In this document: positions 1 to 9,153 of the stretch, one piece after another
Layout: each line of letters begins with the position of its first letter
How positions within the stretch are numbered: the stretch's first letter is position 1
Source: Pontixanthobacter aestiaquae
GTDB lineage: Bacteria > Pseudomonadota > Alphaproteobacteria > Sphingomonadales > Sphingomonadaceae
Length of the DNA: 64,000 nt
Assembly: GCF_009827455.1 (NCBI RefSeq)
Contig: NZ_WTYZ01000001.1
Location: 2,179,001 to 2,243,000, forward strand
Direction of reading: 5' to 3'
The notes under the pieces: generated by a model
Told to the model about the DNA's origin: nothing
Database searches by the model: none
What the model saw: only the letters and a program-made list of their open reading frames with translations
Program-made: the position numbers and the translations under genes

Positions 1-518
<518 letters not shown>

Positions 519-520
519 TT

Positions 521-550
521 AAGCCCCCTCTTCTTTAGACGAGGGGGTTT
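521..550 (-). other. Hairpin between recN and ligA
   Basis: Two arms of eight to nine bases (AAACCCCCTC and GAGGGGGCTT on the minus strand) surround a ten-base loop. The 3' arm is the only G-rich sequence ahead of the ligA GTG, so if the hairpin folds it would sequester the ligA ribosome-binding site. No U-run follows, so it is not a standard terminator. Fold and role are inferred from base complementarity only. Confidence 0.4.
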
Positions 551-582
551 GGGGGCGATGCTGGCTGCGGCGCAAGGTCAAA

Positions 583-2247
583 TCACACCCCCTCCAACAA
601 TCGATCCGCCTGCGCTCTAGCCTCATCGGTTGTTTCCGCGCCGCTCAGCATCCGCGCGATTTCTTCTTTGCGTTCGATATCGCTTAGCAATCGTACGGAA
701 GTGCGTGTTACGGTGCCCTCGGAGGATTTCGCGATCATGTAATGCTGCCCGCCGCGTGCGGCCACTTGCGGTGAGTGGGTTACCGCCAGCAATTGCCCGC
801 CATCGGCCAGTCGTGCCAATCGGTCACCGATCGCGCTCGCCACGGCACCGCCGACGCCGCGGTCAATTTCGTCGAAGATCACCGTTGCCGCGCCGCCTTG
901 TTCGGCCAGTGCCACTTTCAGCGACAGGATAAAGCGCGACAGCTCACCGCCTGAGGCAATCTTGTTGAGCGGTGCAAAGGGCGCGCCCGGATTGGTGGAG
1001 ATGAGGAATTCCACGCCGTCCATCCCGCTGGCACCCCAGCGGTCTTCGGGCAGAGCCTCTACCTGCGTTTGGAATTTCGCCGCATCCAGTTTTAACGGCG
1101 CCAGTTCAGCTGCAACCGCCTTGTCCAGTTTCGCCGCCGCTTTGGTGCGCTTGTCGTGCAGCGCTTTCGCTTCGCTCTCATACGCCTCACGCGCGGCCTT
1201 GGCGGCTTTCTCCAGCGCGCCAACACCCGCTTCGCCGCCTTCGATTGCGTCCAGTTGCGCGCGCATGTCCAGCATCAGTGCAGGCAGAGCGTCCACCTCG
1301 CACCGGTGTTTCCGGGCCGCCGCGCGCAGTTCGAACAGCCGCGTTTCTGCATCGTCGAGCGCCGCCGGATCATGCGTCAGTTGATAACCCGCCTCGGTCA
1401 GCTTGTCCTCCGCCTCGCCCGCTTCGATCACCGCGCGGTCGAGCGATTCCAGAGCACCGGCGAGCAATTCGTGCTCTTCGGCAATCCGCTCCAGCTTGCG
1501 CGCAGCGCTACGCAAGGAAGCAAGCGGTGATTTCGAACCGTCCCAGACCTTGCGCAGATCCTCCAGCTCACCCTGCAACCGTTCGCCCTTCTGCATGTCG
1601 GAGCGCAGACCCGCCAAGTGGGTTTCCTCTCCCTCTACCGGTTGCAGCTCCACCAATTCCGCCAGATGCGCGATCAGCAGATCTTCGTCTTCCTTGGCCT
1701 GCACGATGGAGGCTTTTGCCTCCGCCAGTTTCGCGTCCGCCTCACGCCAAGCCGCCCAAGCCTTTGCCACCGCATCGACATTCGCATCAGCATAGCGATC
1801 CAGCAGCATCCGGTGGCCGCGCGGATTGACGAGACCGCGATCATCATGCTGCCCGTGCAGCTCGACCAACGCCCCCGCCATCGCGCGCAGCAGCGCCACG
1901 CCGACAGGCTGGTCATTCACAAACGCCTTTGATCCGCCATCGGCCTTGAGCCGGCGGCGCAGGATCAGTGGTTCGCCCGGTTCAATCTCGACCTCGGCAT
2001 CGTCCAACACTTCGCGCAGAGCATCGGGCAGTTTCGCAAATTCGAACGTGGCCGTTGCACTCGCTTGTTCCTCGCCCGCGCGGATCAGGCCCATATCGGC
2101 GCGATTGCCCAGAACCAGCCCCAGCGCATCGAGCAGAATCGATTTACCCGCACCCGTCTCACCCGTCAGCACGCCAAGGCCACCCGCAAATTGCAGGTCC
2201 AGCGCCTCGATCAATACGATGTTACGGATGGAAAGCTGGGTAAGCAT
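583..2247 (-). CDS. recN: DNA repair protein RecN
   Basis: SMC-like ATPase acting in recombinational repair of double-strand breaks. The 554-residue product has a Walker A GETGAGKS at residues 29-36, a long Glu/Ala-rich central coiled-coil region, an ABC signature SGGELSRF around residue 430 and Walker B VIFDEIDRGVGG around residue 460, as in full-length RecN. The frame is open for 12 more codons upstream, but MLTQLSIRNIVLIEAL is the conserved family N-terminus, so I start at 2247. It lies 73 bases after the broken DUF2461 gene and 64 bases before ligA, probably in one transcript from bamD. Confidence 0.95.
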   Translation of the reverse strand: MLTQLSIRNIVLIEALDLQFAGGLGVLTGETGAGKSILLDALGLVLGNRADMGLIRAGEEQASATATFEFAKLPDALREVLDDAEVEIEPGEPLILRRRLKADGGSKAFVNDQPVGVALLRAMAGALVELHGQHDDRGLVNPRGHRMLLDRYADANVDAVAKAWAAWREADAKLAEAKASIVQAKEDEDLLIAHLAELVELQPVEGEETHLAGLRSDMQKGERLQGELEDLRKVWDGSKSPLASLRSAARKLERIAEEHELLAGALESLDRAVIEAGEAEDKLTEAGYQLTHDPAALDDAETRLFELRAAARKHRCEVDALPALMLDMRAQLDAIEGGEAGVGALEKAAKAAREAYESEAKALHDKRTKAAAKLDKAVAAELAPLKLDAAKFQTQVEALPEDRWGASGMDGVEFLISTNPGAPFAPLNKIASGGELSRFILSLKVALAEQGGAATVIFDEIDRGVGGAVASAIGDRLARLADGGQLLAVTHSPQVAARGGQHYMIAKSSEGTVTRTSVRLLSDIERKEEIARMLSGAETTDEARAQADRLLEGV

Positions 2248-2320
2248 CGCATGAACCTTATCGCAGTCCTCCGCGCACGTCATTACCCCTGCGCGCCCTA
2301 TTGACAGGTTAAGTCAGGAG

Positions 2321-2968
2321 TCAGGCTGCCAGCCGCGCGAACCAGTCATGCACCGGACGGAAACGGAGCAAAGATTCGGCGGTGTTGCGCGGCCCGTCGG
2401 GACCGAAGGCAGGCGCATGATCTTCATGGTCGAACCACACGGTCAGGCCCTTATAGCGCAGCAGATCGCCATGGCGGTGCTCGGCATCATATGGCGGCGG
2501 AACCCGTTTCAGATCAGCGGGGCCAAGCCGCGCACCATCGGCGAGTTGCTCTGCCAGCATTTCCGCCAGAGCGTCACCCTTCTCGCTATCCATCCATTCC
2601 CGGTAGCGGGCCAGAGTAGGCTTTTCCCAAGCAAACGTGCCCAGGCCAATGGTCAGTCTGTCCTGATCCAGTCCCATCATCCATTTCGGGTGATCGGCGG
2701 CCCGATTGGCCTCGGAAACCACAATCCGCAAATAGGTTTGGTAGGGCGTTTTGTCTTTCGAGAAACGTATATCGCGGTGGATGCGGAACACTTTGAAAAT
2801 CATTTCGGCGTCCAAGGCCTAGCCGATTTCGGACGCCAAGGCGTCGGCGAAAATCTCGGCCGGAACTTTCAAATCTTCTTTGTAGCGCTGCGGATTCGCT
2901 TTGAACCATTCGCGATTGTTGTTCGCGGCAAGGTCTCGCAGGAAGGATACGGTGTCGGGGCTCAGCAT
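2321..2968 (-). pseudogene. DUF2461 (TIGR02453) protein interrupted by an in-frame TAG
   Basis: Reading from the ATG at 2968, which has AAGGAG seven bases upstream, the frame encodes a DUF2461 N-terminus (FLRDLAANNNREWFKANPQR) for 49 codons, then reaches TAG at 2821-2819. The same frame continues without a break into the rest of the family (FRIHRDIRFSKDKTPYQTYL, then WMMGLDQ) to 2321, 215 codons overall. Because the frame is unchanged, this is one nonsense substitution rather than a frameshift. As written, the cell would make a 49-residue fragment; a restart around 2815 would lack the conserved N-terminus. A base-calling error or amber read-through is possible. The family's function is unknown. 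It lies between bamD and recN. Confidence 0.85.
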
Positions 2969-2995
2969 TGCGGGGCTCCTTCTACCGGTTGCCGA

Positions 2996-3799
2996 TCAAG
3001 CGTCGGGTGATTCGTCCTGAATCAGCTCGTAAGCCTTTTCGTACCACTCATTGCCGGGATAGTTGGCCCCCAGAACAGCGGCGTATTTGTTGGCTTCTGC
3101 CGGAACGCCCAAAGCAAGGCTGCTTTCGGTCAGGCGATAGAGAGCCTCCGGCGCGTGGCTGGTGGTTTGATAGGTGTCGATAACATTCTGGAAGCGGATC
3201 TGCGCGGCGAGCCAGCGGCCCGAGCGTTGGTAATAGCGCCCGATTTCCATTTCCTTGCCCGCCAAGTGGTCATTCACAAGGTCCAGCTTCAGCCGCGCAT
3301 CGGCGGCATATTCCGTTGTCGGGAAACGGCGATTGACTTCGGTCAGCGCGGCCAGCGCCTGCTCGGTAATTTTCTGGTCGCGCGTCACATCGCTGATCTG
3401 CTCGTAATAGCTGAGCCCGATCAGGTAATAGGCATAGGGTGCATCTTTGTTGCCCGGGTGGATCGACAGAAAGCGCTGCGCGCTCGCGATCGACTTGTTG
3501 TAATCACGGCCCACATAATAGCTGAACGCGCTCATCAACTGCGCGCGGCGGGCCCATGGCGAATAGGGATGCTGGCGCTCAACCTCGTCAAACAGAGCCG
3601 CCGCAAGAGGCGCATTGCCGCGATCAAGCCGGTCCTTCGCGCTGAAATACAGCGTCTCCACATCGCGCGCGATATAGGCTGTGTCGGCACCATCACCGCC
3701 ACCGCCGCCAAGCGAGGCACACCCGCCAAGCAGCATTGTGCTGGCGAGAAGGCTGGAAGCAAGAATGAGCGGGCGCGAAGTGCGTGAAGTCTTGATCAT
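2996..3799 (-). CDS. bamD: Outer-membrane assembly lipoprotein BamD
   Basis: Lipoprotein of the BAM complex that inserts beta-barrel proteins into the outer membrane. The 267-residue product starts with a signal peptide ending in the lipobox LLGGC, with the lipidated Cys at residue 27, then a Gly-rich linker. Five TPR-like helical pairs follow, including the family segments LFDEVERQHPYSPWARRAQL and YAYYLIGLSYYEQI. An in-frame start exists 19 codons upstream, but the ATG at 3799 puts the signal peptide at the N-terminus. It leads the minus-strand run toward recN and ligA and diverges from the gene at 3937. Confidence 0.93.
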   Translation of the reverse strand: MIKTSRTSRPLILASSLLASTMLLGGCASLGGGGGDGADTAYIARDVETLYFSAKDRLDRGNAPLAAALFDEVERQHPYSPWARRAQLMSAFSYYVGRDYNKSIASAQRFLSIHPGNKDAPYAYYLIGLSYYEQISDVTRDQKITEQALAALTEVNRRFPTTEYAADARLKLDLVNDHLAGKEMEIGRYYQRSGRWLAAQIRFQNVIDTYQTTSHAPEALYRLTESSLALGVPAEANKYAAVLGANYPGNEWYEKAYELIQDESPDA

Positions 3800-3936
3800 G
3801 GAAATGCCTATAGCCAGCCACTCGCTGAACGCCAAGTGAAGGTTGACGGTTTTCATCTCTCATCGAACGATCTGCAGCTGCGTTTGGTGGTTTCCCCTTA
3901 AACTGCTACCAACCGGACCTTAGGTCGGAGGGTCAC

Positions 3937-4314
3937 GTGAACAAATTCAATCGCCTCGTATTGCCGCTTGCCGTGATTGGCTGCGCCGTCATCGCCACGC
4001 CCATCACTGCCGAAACTCTGGAAGAGCTCGATGCCTTGGCCGAGATCACCCAAGATGAAGCGGCGGGCATAAAATTGGCGCAGGAGCAGGCCGGGCGCGG
4101 CGAGTTTCTGGAGGCGATTGGCACACTCGAACGTGTATTGGCCAACCACCCCAAATCACAGTCCGCGCGCCTTCTGCATGCGGTATATCTGTGCCGGATC
4201 GACGATCAAGCCGGCGGGGCAGCCGAAGTGGCAAAGCTGAAGAGGAAGCACTTCCCCGAAGAAACGTGGCAGCAGGCAACGACAATCTGCACTCTGTCAG
4301 GGGAGGACAATTAA
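3937..4314 (+). CDS. Small exported TPR-like protein
   Basis: A 125-residue protein with a signal peptide (hydrophobic residues about 7-20, cleavage probably after TPITA), then helical repeats resembling one TPR unit (EFLEAIGTLERVLANHPKSQ) and two late cysteines. It starts with GTG at 3937, preceded by GGAGGG at a good distance. The stop TAA overlaps the ATG of the FecR gene (TAATG), so the two are probably translationally coupled. I do not recognise a named family. Context suggests a periplasmic partner of the FecR protein. Confidence 0.75.
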   Translation: MNKFNRLVLPLAVIGCAVIATPITAETLEELDALAEITQDEAAGIKLAQEQAGRGEFLEAIGTLERVLANHPKSQSARLLHAVYLCRIDDQAGGAAEVAKLKRKHFPEETWQQATTICTLSGEDN

Positions 4315-5222
4315 TGGCAGTCCTCAAAACCCTCTCGCCGAGAACGCTATTTTTGGCGCTCGCCGCGCTGTGTGTGGCGGCCTCACCCGCAGCCTCTGCG
4401 CCCGTGCGCGTTGGCATCGCGGCGCTGGTGGCGGGCGATGTCCGCATCAGCAACGCGACTATCACCAAGCCTACGAAGATCGCGCGCCGCGCGCGGCTTG
4501 CTTGGGGCGACACGTTACAAACCAAAGGCAACAGCAAGCTCCAGATATTGCTGCTTGACCGATCAACTCTGACGATCGGATCCAAAGCCCGACTGACGAT
4601 CGACCGCTTTGTCTATGATCCCGGCAAGAGCCGGACGTCGACCTCCACCGTGACCAAAGGCGCGTTCCGCTTCATGTCAGGCCGTAAGACGGGCAATTCC
4701 AAAGCGACTATCAATTCGCCTGTCGGCACCATTGGCATCCGCGGCACCGCGCTGGACGGCATCGTGGGCAAGGAGGCGGTCAAGATCGCCAAGGACGAAC
4801 CTTTTCTCGACGGTGTAAAGAGCGACAAGAAAGCCGCGACTCTCGTGGTGCTGAGAGGCCCCGGTTCGAATACTGGTGGCGGACTGACGGTCGGCCTCGC
4901 CGATGTTACTGCAGCGGGCAAGACGGTGGTCCTCGATCAGCCTACCCTCGCAGCCTATATCCCGCGTCCCGGTGCACCGCCGATTGGCCCGTTCCGTCTA
5001 TCGGCTGGTGGCCTCACGAAGCTTCAAGAAGAGCTATCACCGCGTGTAACCAACGCCAACAATGGCGGCTTGCTAGAGAAGATCGTTCCGGGTGTCATCG
5101 CGGCCGGTGTCGGTCTGCTCATATTGACCAATGGCGACGACGACGATGCCAATCCGAATAATCCGACAAGTAGCACACCGACCAATTGCGACAATCCGAA
5201 CAACCCGGCGGGCGTTTGCTAA
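4314..5222 (+). CDS. Exported FecR-domain protein
   Basis: A 302-residue protein with a signal peptide (residues 1-29, cleavage near PAASA). A FecR-type domain follows at about residues 40-165: VRISNATITKP, GDTLQTKGNSKLQILLLDRS, then the hallmark TINSPVGTIGIRGTALDG. The C-terminus has a hydrophobic stretch (GVIAAGVGLLILTNG) followed by an Asp- and Asn/Pro-rich low-complexity tail. In this family the domain is extracytoplasmic and often encoded beside CHASE2-cyclase genes, as here: the cyclase at 5235 is convergent and 12 bases away. This is not a FecIR iron-signalling pair, since no sigma factor or TonB receptor is present. The precise role is unknown. Confidence 0.85.
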   Translation: MAVLKTLSPRTLFLALAALCVAASPAASAPVRVGIAALVAGDVRISNATITKPTKIARRARLAWGDTLQTKGNSKLQILLLDRSTLTIGSKARLTIDRFVYDPGKSRTSTSTVTKGAFRFMSGRKTGNSKATINSPVGTIGIRGTALDGIVGKEAVKIAKDEPFLDGVKSDKKAATLVVLRGPGSNTGGGLTVGLADVTAAGKTVVLDQPTLAAYIPRPGAPPIGPFRLSAGGLTKLQEELSPRVTNANNGGLLEKIVPGVIAAGVGLLILTNGDDDDANPNNPTSSTPTNCDNPNNPAGVC

Positions 5223-5234
5223 ACGGTCGGTCCG

Positions 5235-7484
5235 CTATTTCTGCGTGGCCTCGAATGTGCCATCCCAATTGGCGGGCAAATTGCTGTCCGCGAGACCTTT
5301 GATATGGTCGAAATAGGTTTGGCATAGCGCGGATAGACCGAGCTGTTCGTAGCGGGCGCTGAAGCGATCCAGTGTGGCGATCGCAGCTGACCAGTCTTGT
5401 TCGCGATATAAGCTCAAGAATGCGGTGTGACCTTCTACGAGCTCGGTGAAAGAGCCATTCGACGCCACGTCTTCATCGCCAAGCAATGCATAGATTGTAT
5501 CAGGCGCATCCCGGCCAACCACTTTGACACGGTCGAGTTCAAGCAGGGCAAAACCGCCGAGCTGCTGTGCAAGCGCGCTGCCGATTAAAATCTTTACGCC
5601 ATATTGCTTGGTCAGGCCTTCAAACCGCGACGCGATATTCACCGTGTCGCCAATCAGCGAATACGACAGGCGTTGCTCCGATCCCATATTGCCGACGCAG
5701 CATAGGCCGGCATTCATACCGATGCCGATGCCGACATTGTCTGGCCAGATTTGATTGGCCTTGTCCGGCATATCGCGATTGAGCTGATCAAGGGCTGCGG
5801 TCATTTGCAGGGCTGCGCGCGCTCCGTTGCGAAACTGGTCCGGATCATCGAGCGGCGCGTTCCAGAAGGCGAGAATTGCGTCACCAATAAACTTGTCGAC
5901 CGTCGCTTTGCGCTCAAGCAGAATGTCGCACATCGGAGTGAGAAAACCGGTCAGAAAGTTGATCACTTCATGCGGTTCATACTGCTCAGATATCTTCGAA
6001 AAGCCTCGAATATCACAGAACAGGACCGTCATCTCGCGCTCTTCGCCGCCCAGTTGGAGCTTGTCCGGATTGGCGGCGATCTGGCGCACCATTTCGGGCG
6101 AGAGGTAGCGGTCGAACGCGTCGTGGATATAGGCGCGCTGCTGCTCCTCTTGCCGGAAGCTGAGCAGCGTCTGCAAAGCATAAACCAGCACCAGCGCGAG
6201 AATCGGATAGGTCGGGTCGAGCAAATACTTCCATTGATCGAATGCGATCCAGCTTCCGCCTGCAACGGTCGCGGTACCGCTGAGGCCGATTATGGCGCCC
6301 GACACCGCGCCAACTTTCGGCAGGATCAACGCGAGGGCCCCGCCGAGCAGGATGATCACGAAGAATTCCAAGCCGCGCGCCCAGTCGGGCCGTTCGAGAA
6401 ACCACCCCAGGATCATTTGCTCGGCGGCTTGGGCATGGACCATCACGCCTGGCACGCGGTCGTCTCCGGGAGTCGCCACGACATCGCGAAGACCCGCGGC
6501 ACTTGCTCCGACAAAGATGATCTGTCCGCCGAACAGCTCTGCTTTTTTCTGGGCAGAGATATCCGGCGAGAGTACCTGCCACGCTGGCACGGTCCTGCCT
6601 GGTACAGGCTCGGTAAACTGCGACCAAAGTTCGCCCTCGGCATTGGTCGGCACTTCGAAATCGCCCACTTTCACCGACACCACCGCACCCGGCGCGCCGC
6701 GTGTTTCGCCGCTGCCATCGCTGGTGGTGATCAATATCGACTCCGCCTGCTGCGCCACCCGCAAGGCCTCGAGCGAGAGCGATGGCACCAGCTCGCCCCG
6801 ATGGAAAAACAGCAGCGGCGCGCGGCGGACGACACCGTCCTCACCCTTATTGATACTCAGCGAGCCCAGGCCGGAGACCGATCCTTGCAACTCGGGCAGC
6901 GATTGCACCGATCCCTGGTAATCCGGCTGGACCATCGCGGGCGGCGTCCCCAGCCACGCCATTCCGGATGGCAAATCCAGCGCCCGCCCGCGCTCTTCCT
7001 GCAGCAGAAAATATCCGCCGACGACGGGCGACAGCAGAAAGCTATCCGCCAACACCGCATCATTGCTGGGCAGGCGGGACAGCGCCGTCACCAGCGCCGC
7101 GTTGCCCTCCTCTGCGGCAAGCTGCTCGGCGACTTTCGCGGGTGAGGTGCGGTCGGGTTCGGAGAACACCATATCGAACGCAATCGCCGCCGCGCCCGCC
7201 TCGGCCAGCGTATCGGTCAGCCGCGCGATCTCTGTCCTCGGCCAAGGCCACTGGCCGAGCCGCTCGATCGATTCCTCGTCAATATCGACGACCCGCACCG
7301 CCGCATCCTCATACGGCCGCGGAGCCGCGCGCTGATAGGTGTCGAACACCATCAGGCCCGCCCGGTCGAACCCCGGTATCGCCGCAAACTGCAACGCCGC
7401 CACAGCCGCGACGACAGCAAGCCCCGCCAATAGCGGCGCACCTGGTTTGAAGGTCCCTCTCACCTGTTCAGGGATGCACTCCAT
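5235..7484 (-). CDS. CHASE2-domain adenylate/guanylate cyclase
   Basis: Membrane class III nucleotide cyclase of about 749 residues. A short N-terminal membrane helix leads into a periplasmic CHASE2 sensor (roughly residues 40-350: VVDIDEESIERLGQWPWPR, FDMVFSEPDR, VFVGASAAGLRDVVATP region). Two to three membrane helices follow (about 360-440), then the catalytic domain with EMTVLFCDIRGFSKISE (metal Asp near residue 490), GDAILAFWNAP (second Asp near 535) and YSLIGDTVNIASRFEGLT. Both metal-binding aspartates are present, so it is probably active; cAMP versus cGMP cannot be decided by eye. The frame opens five codons earlier with TTG; I prefer the ATG at 7484, and a GTG 13 codons into the longer frame is also possible. 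Convergent with the FecR gene. Confidence 0.88.
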   Translation of the reverse strand: MECIPEQVRGTFKPGAPLLAGLAVVAAVAALQFAAIPGFDRAGLMVFDTYQRAAPRPYEDAAVRVVDIDEESIERLGQWPWPRTEIARLTDTLAEAGAAAIAFDMVFSEPDRTSPAKVAEQLAAEEGNAALVTALSRLPSNDAVLADSFLLSPVVGGYFLLQEERGRALDLPSGMAWLGTPPAMVQPDYQGSVQSLPELQGSVSGLGSLSINKGEDGVVRRAPLLFFHRGELVPSLSLEALRVAQQAESILITTSDGSGETRGAPGAVVSVKVGDFEVPTNAEGELWSQFTEPVPGRTVPAWQVLSPDISAQKKAELFGGQIIFVGASAAGLRDVVATPGDDRVPGVMVHAQAAEQMILGWFLERPDWARGLEFFVIILLGGALALILPKVGAVSGAIIGLSGTATVAGGSWIAFDQWKYLLDPTYPILALVLVYALQTLLSFRQEEQQRAYIHDAFDRYLSPEMVRQIAANPDKLQLGGEEREMTVLFCDIRGFSKISEQYEPHEVINFLTGFLTPMCDILLERKATVDKFIGDAILAFWNAPLDDPDQFRNGARAALQMTAALDQLNRDMPDKANQIWPDNVGIGIGMNAGLCCVGNMGSEQRLSYSLIGDTVNIASRFEGLTKQYGVKILIGSALAQQLGGFALLELDRVKVVGRDAPDTIYALLGDEDVASNGSFTELVEGHTAFLSLYREQDWSAAIATLDRFSARYEQLGLSALCQTYFDHIKGLADSNLPANWDGTFEATQK

Positions 7485-7511
7485 GGTGCGGTGGTGCAAG
7501 GGGAGAAGAGT

Positions 7512-7632
7512 CGTTTGTTTGGCCTCTCAGTCGCCGGAGTCTTTTGTTTTTGCCCTCAAGCGCCGGGCGCCTGCATCCGCAGGCTTGGCTACGCCTAACG
7601 GCGGCGCGCGGTCGCGCTTTGGCTGCCGCGAC
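7512..7632. repeat. Dispersed intergenic repeat, copy A1, with a partial extra copy
   Basis: The stretch from 7541 (TTTTGTTTTTGCCCTCAAGC) to about 7632 matches, as a reverse complement, the copy at 8661-8774, and matches directly the copy at 61360-61470. Shared blocks are the GTTTGTTTT-GCC start, GCATCCGCA, CTTGGCTAC and GGTCGCGCTT. A partial extra copy of the first 25 bases lies at 7512-7538. The remaining intergenic DNA from 7633 to 7816 contains no gene I can support. Confidence 0.7.
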
Positions 7633-7816
7633 CAAGAACAGGCGCTCGGTAGACAGGTAACATCAAGAACCTTGGTCACGGCAGTCATAGGGCAAAGCGG
7701 CCCGCCCGCAGCGAAGCGACCGTCAGGGAGCGAAAGCGAGGAAATCGCGCGCCGGATGGCGTGCGGAAAACAAACAACGTTTTCCTACTCGCACCAAATC
7801 TGCTTCACACTCTCCG

Positions 7817-8641
7817 ATGACGAGAAGATCAGACCCCCGCACCACCCGCATGCCCGTCCTCGCGAGCGAGCTGCCCGATTTCACCCCCGTCCCGCGCCAG
7901 TGCAATCGGCACGATGGCTGGACCCCGCAGCGCCAGCGCGACTTTATCGAGGCGCTCGCCGACACCGGCTCCGTCCACGCCGCCTGCAAGGCCGTCAATA
8001 TGAGCCAGCCCGGCGCGTACCAGCTCCGCCGCCAACCGGGCGCAGACAGCTTCCGCGCCGCATGGCAGGCCGCGCTCGATCTGGGCGTGCAAATGGTCGA
8101 GGACGTTGCGATGGAGCGCGCGCTCCACGGCATAGAGGTGCCCATCATCTCCCACGGCAAGCATTACGGCACCCGCCGCATCTATAATGACCGGCTGCTG
8201 ATGTTCATCCTGAGAAACCGCGCACCAGAGCGCTTTGCAGAAGGAGGCGCCGCAAAAGGTCTCAACGCCGTCGGCAAAATGCAACTGGAGCGCAAGAAGA
8301 AGGAATGGCAAGAGGAATGGCAGGCCAAACGCTTCAAAGACATCGCCGAGACCAGAGAAAGCATCACCCGCAAATTCGACGCCCTTCGCGAGCGAGTAGA
8401 GGAAGAAAACGCCGCCAAAGAGGCCTGCCTCACCGAAGAAACCCGCCAGGCCTTCGCCCACGCCGAAGCCCTAAAAGCCCGCGACCTGGCCCGCGCCGGT
8501 CTCGGCCCCGATCCGGAGACGAGCGCCGAGGAGCCAATAGCCCTACCACCCTTCCCCACCCGAGAGCCGGAGTGCGACGAGGAGCCGGAGGTTGAGACCG
8601 GACCGAGGATCAGGCGGTTGAAGGATGAGGGTTGGGAGTGA
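7817..8641 (+). CDS. HTH protein resembling phage terminase small subunits; function unknown
   Basis: 274 residues. Residues about 35-72 (TPQRQRDFIEALADTGSVHA then CKAVNMSQPGAYQLRR) look like a helix-turn-helix of the kind seen in terminase small subunits and some transposase-type regulators. A helical segment, ERALHGIEVPIISHG, follows. Residues about 155-230 are charged and probably coiled coil, and the C-terminus is Pro/Glu-rich and acidic. No phage genes are nearby, so a packaging role is unlikely. The gene lies between two inverted copies of a dispersed repeat, which hints at mobility. The ATG at 7817 has no strong ribosome-binding site; an ATG at 7850 is an alternative. Confidence 0.7.
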   Translation: MTRRSDPRTTRMPVLASELPDFTPVPRQCNRHDGWTPQRQRDFIEALADTGSVHAACKAVNMSQPGAYQLRRQPGADSFRAAWQAALDLGVQMVEDVAMERALHGIEVPIISHGKHYGTRRIYNDRLLMFILRNRAPERFAEGGAAKGLNAVGKMQLERKKKEWQEEWQAKRFKDIAETRESITRKFDALRERVEEENAAKEACLTEETRQAFAHAEALKARDLARAGLGPDPETSAEEPIALPPFPTREPECDEEPEVETGPRIRRLKDEGWE

Positions 8642-8660
8642 GCACAAGGTAGCGGGCTTG

Positions 8661-8774
8661 GAATGGTCCGGTTCGCGACCAGCGGACCGCAAGGGCGACC
8701 GCCCGCCCGAGCTTATGCGAGGTAGCCAAGGAATGCGGATGCATTCCACCCGGCGACGGAGGGCCAAAACAAAC
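8661..8774. repeat. Dispersed intergenic repeat, copy B1 (inverted relative to A1)
   Basis: From GGTCCGGTTCGCGACCAGCG through GAGGTAGCCAAGG and GATGCATTCCACCCGGCGAC to GGCCAAAACAAAC. It is nearly identical in order and sequence to 61492-61620, and is the reverse complement of the repeat at 7541-7632. The minus-strand reading frame across it gives a peptide (IRIPWLPRISSGGRSPLR) also found in the 61.5-kb copy, but with no start or ribosome-binding site. DNA-level repetition explains this better than coding. Confidence 0.75.
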
Positions 8775-8852
8775 ACGCCAACGCCCGAACCACGGTCCCG
8801 CGTTCTCAACCAAGCACCTAGAACCACGCACCAACTCGAAAGGTCCATCCAA

Positions 8853-9020
8853 ATGACCCAGCGCCACCTGCCAAACTTCCTAAAAGAAGGAGGCCCTGCT
8901 CTCACCCACCCATGGGGCAAAAGCTACAGCCCACTGCACCCGAACGGAGCGCCCGACAGACCCTACCCCACCGACCCCAAGCCGAACGCGACTGGATGGT
9001 GCGGGAGTGAAGCTCTTTGA
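8853..9020 (+). CDS. Possible 55-residue micro-protein
   Basis: An ATG at 8853 follows GAAAGG by about nine bases and opens a 55-codon frame, MTQRHLPNFLKEGGPAL onward, rich in Pro and ending GWCGSEAL. No homologous family is recognised and there is no membrane segment. It is the only coding candidate in the 512-base gap between 8642 and 9153. The rest of that gap holds repeat copy B1 (8661-8774) and an AT-rich stretch from about 9060 leading into the ATPase gene. Could be chance. Confidence 0.25.
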   Translation: MTQRHLPNFLKEGGPALTHPWGKSYSPLHPNGAPDRPYPTDPKPNATGWCGSEAL

Positions 9021-9153
9021 CAAGAAGGTGGCATCGATACCTGAAAGCCTCCCGCCAAAAAAATGTGGACCTCCAATGACAGCCTGCTAGCATCGAATTA
9101 ACACATCTGGTGCAGAATTATCCCAGAATCGAAGTAGAATCGAGATCATTGTA

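Noticed and set aside
4314..5222. FecIR-type iron signalling
   Set aside because: The protein is exported and lacks a neighbouring ECF sigma factor and TonB receptor.
5751..7145. 464-codon plus-strand open frame opposite the CHASE2 cyclase
   Set aside because: Antisense to a protein with clear catalytic motifs; the translation is rich in Arg/His/Gln with no recognisable domain, as expected for a shadow frame in GC-rich DNA.
7817..8641. Prophage remnant based on the terminase-like protein
   Set aside because: No large terminase, portal, capsid, tail, integrase or lysis gene is nearby; only the HTH resemblance supports phage origin.
8610..8867. Minus-strand frame over repeat B1 giving a peptide similar to one over repeat B2
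   Set aside because: The similarity is fully explained by DNA repeat identity; there is no ribosome-binding site and the frame runs through the repeat into flanking DNA.
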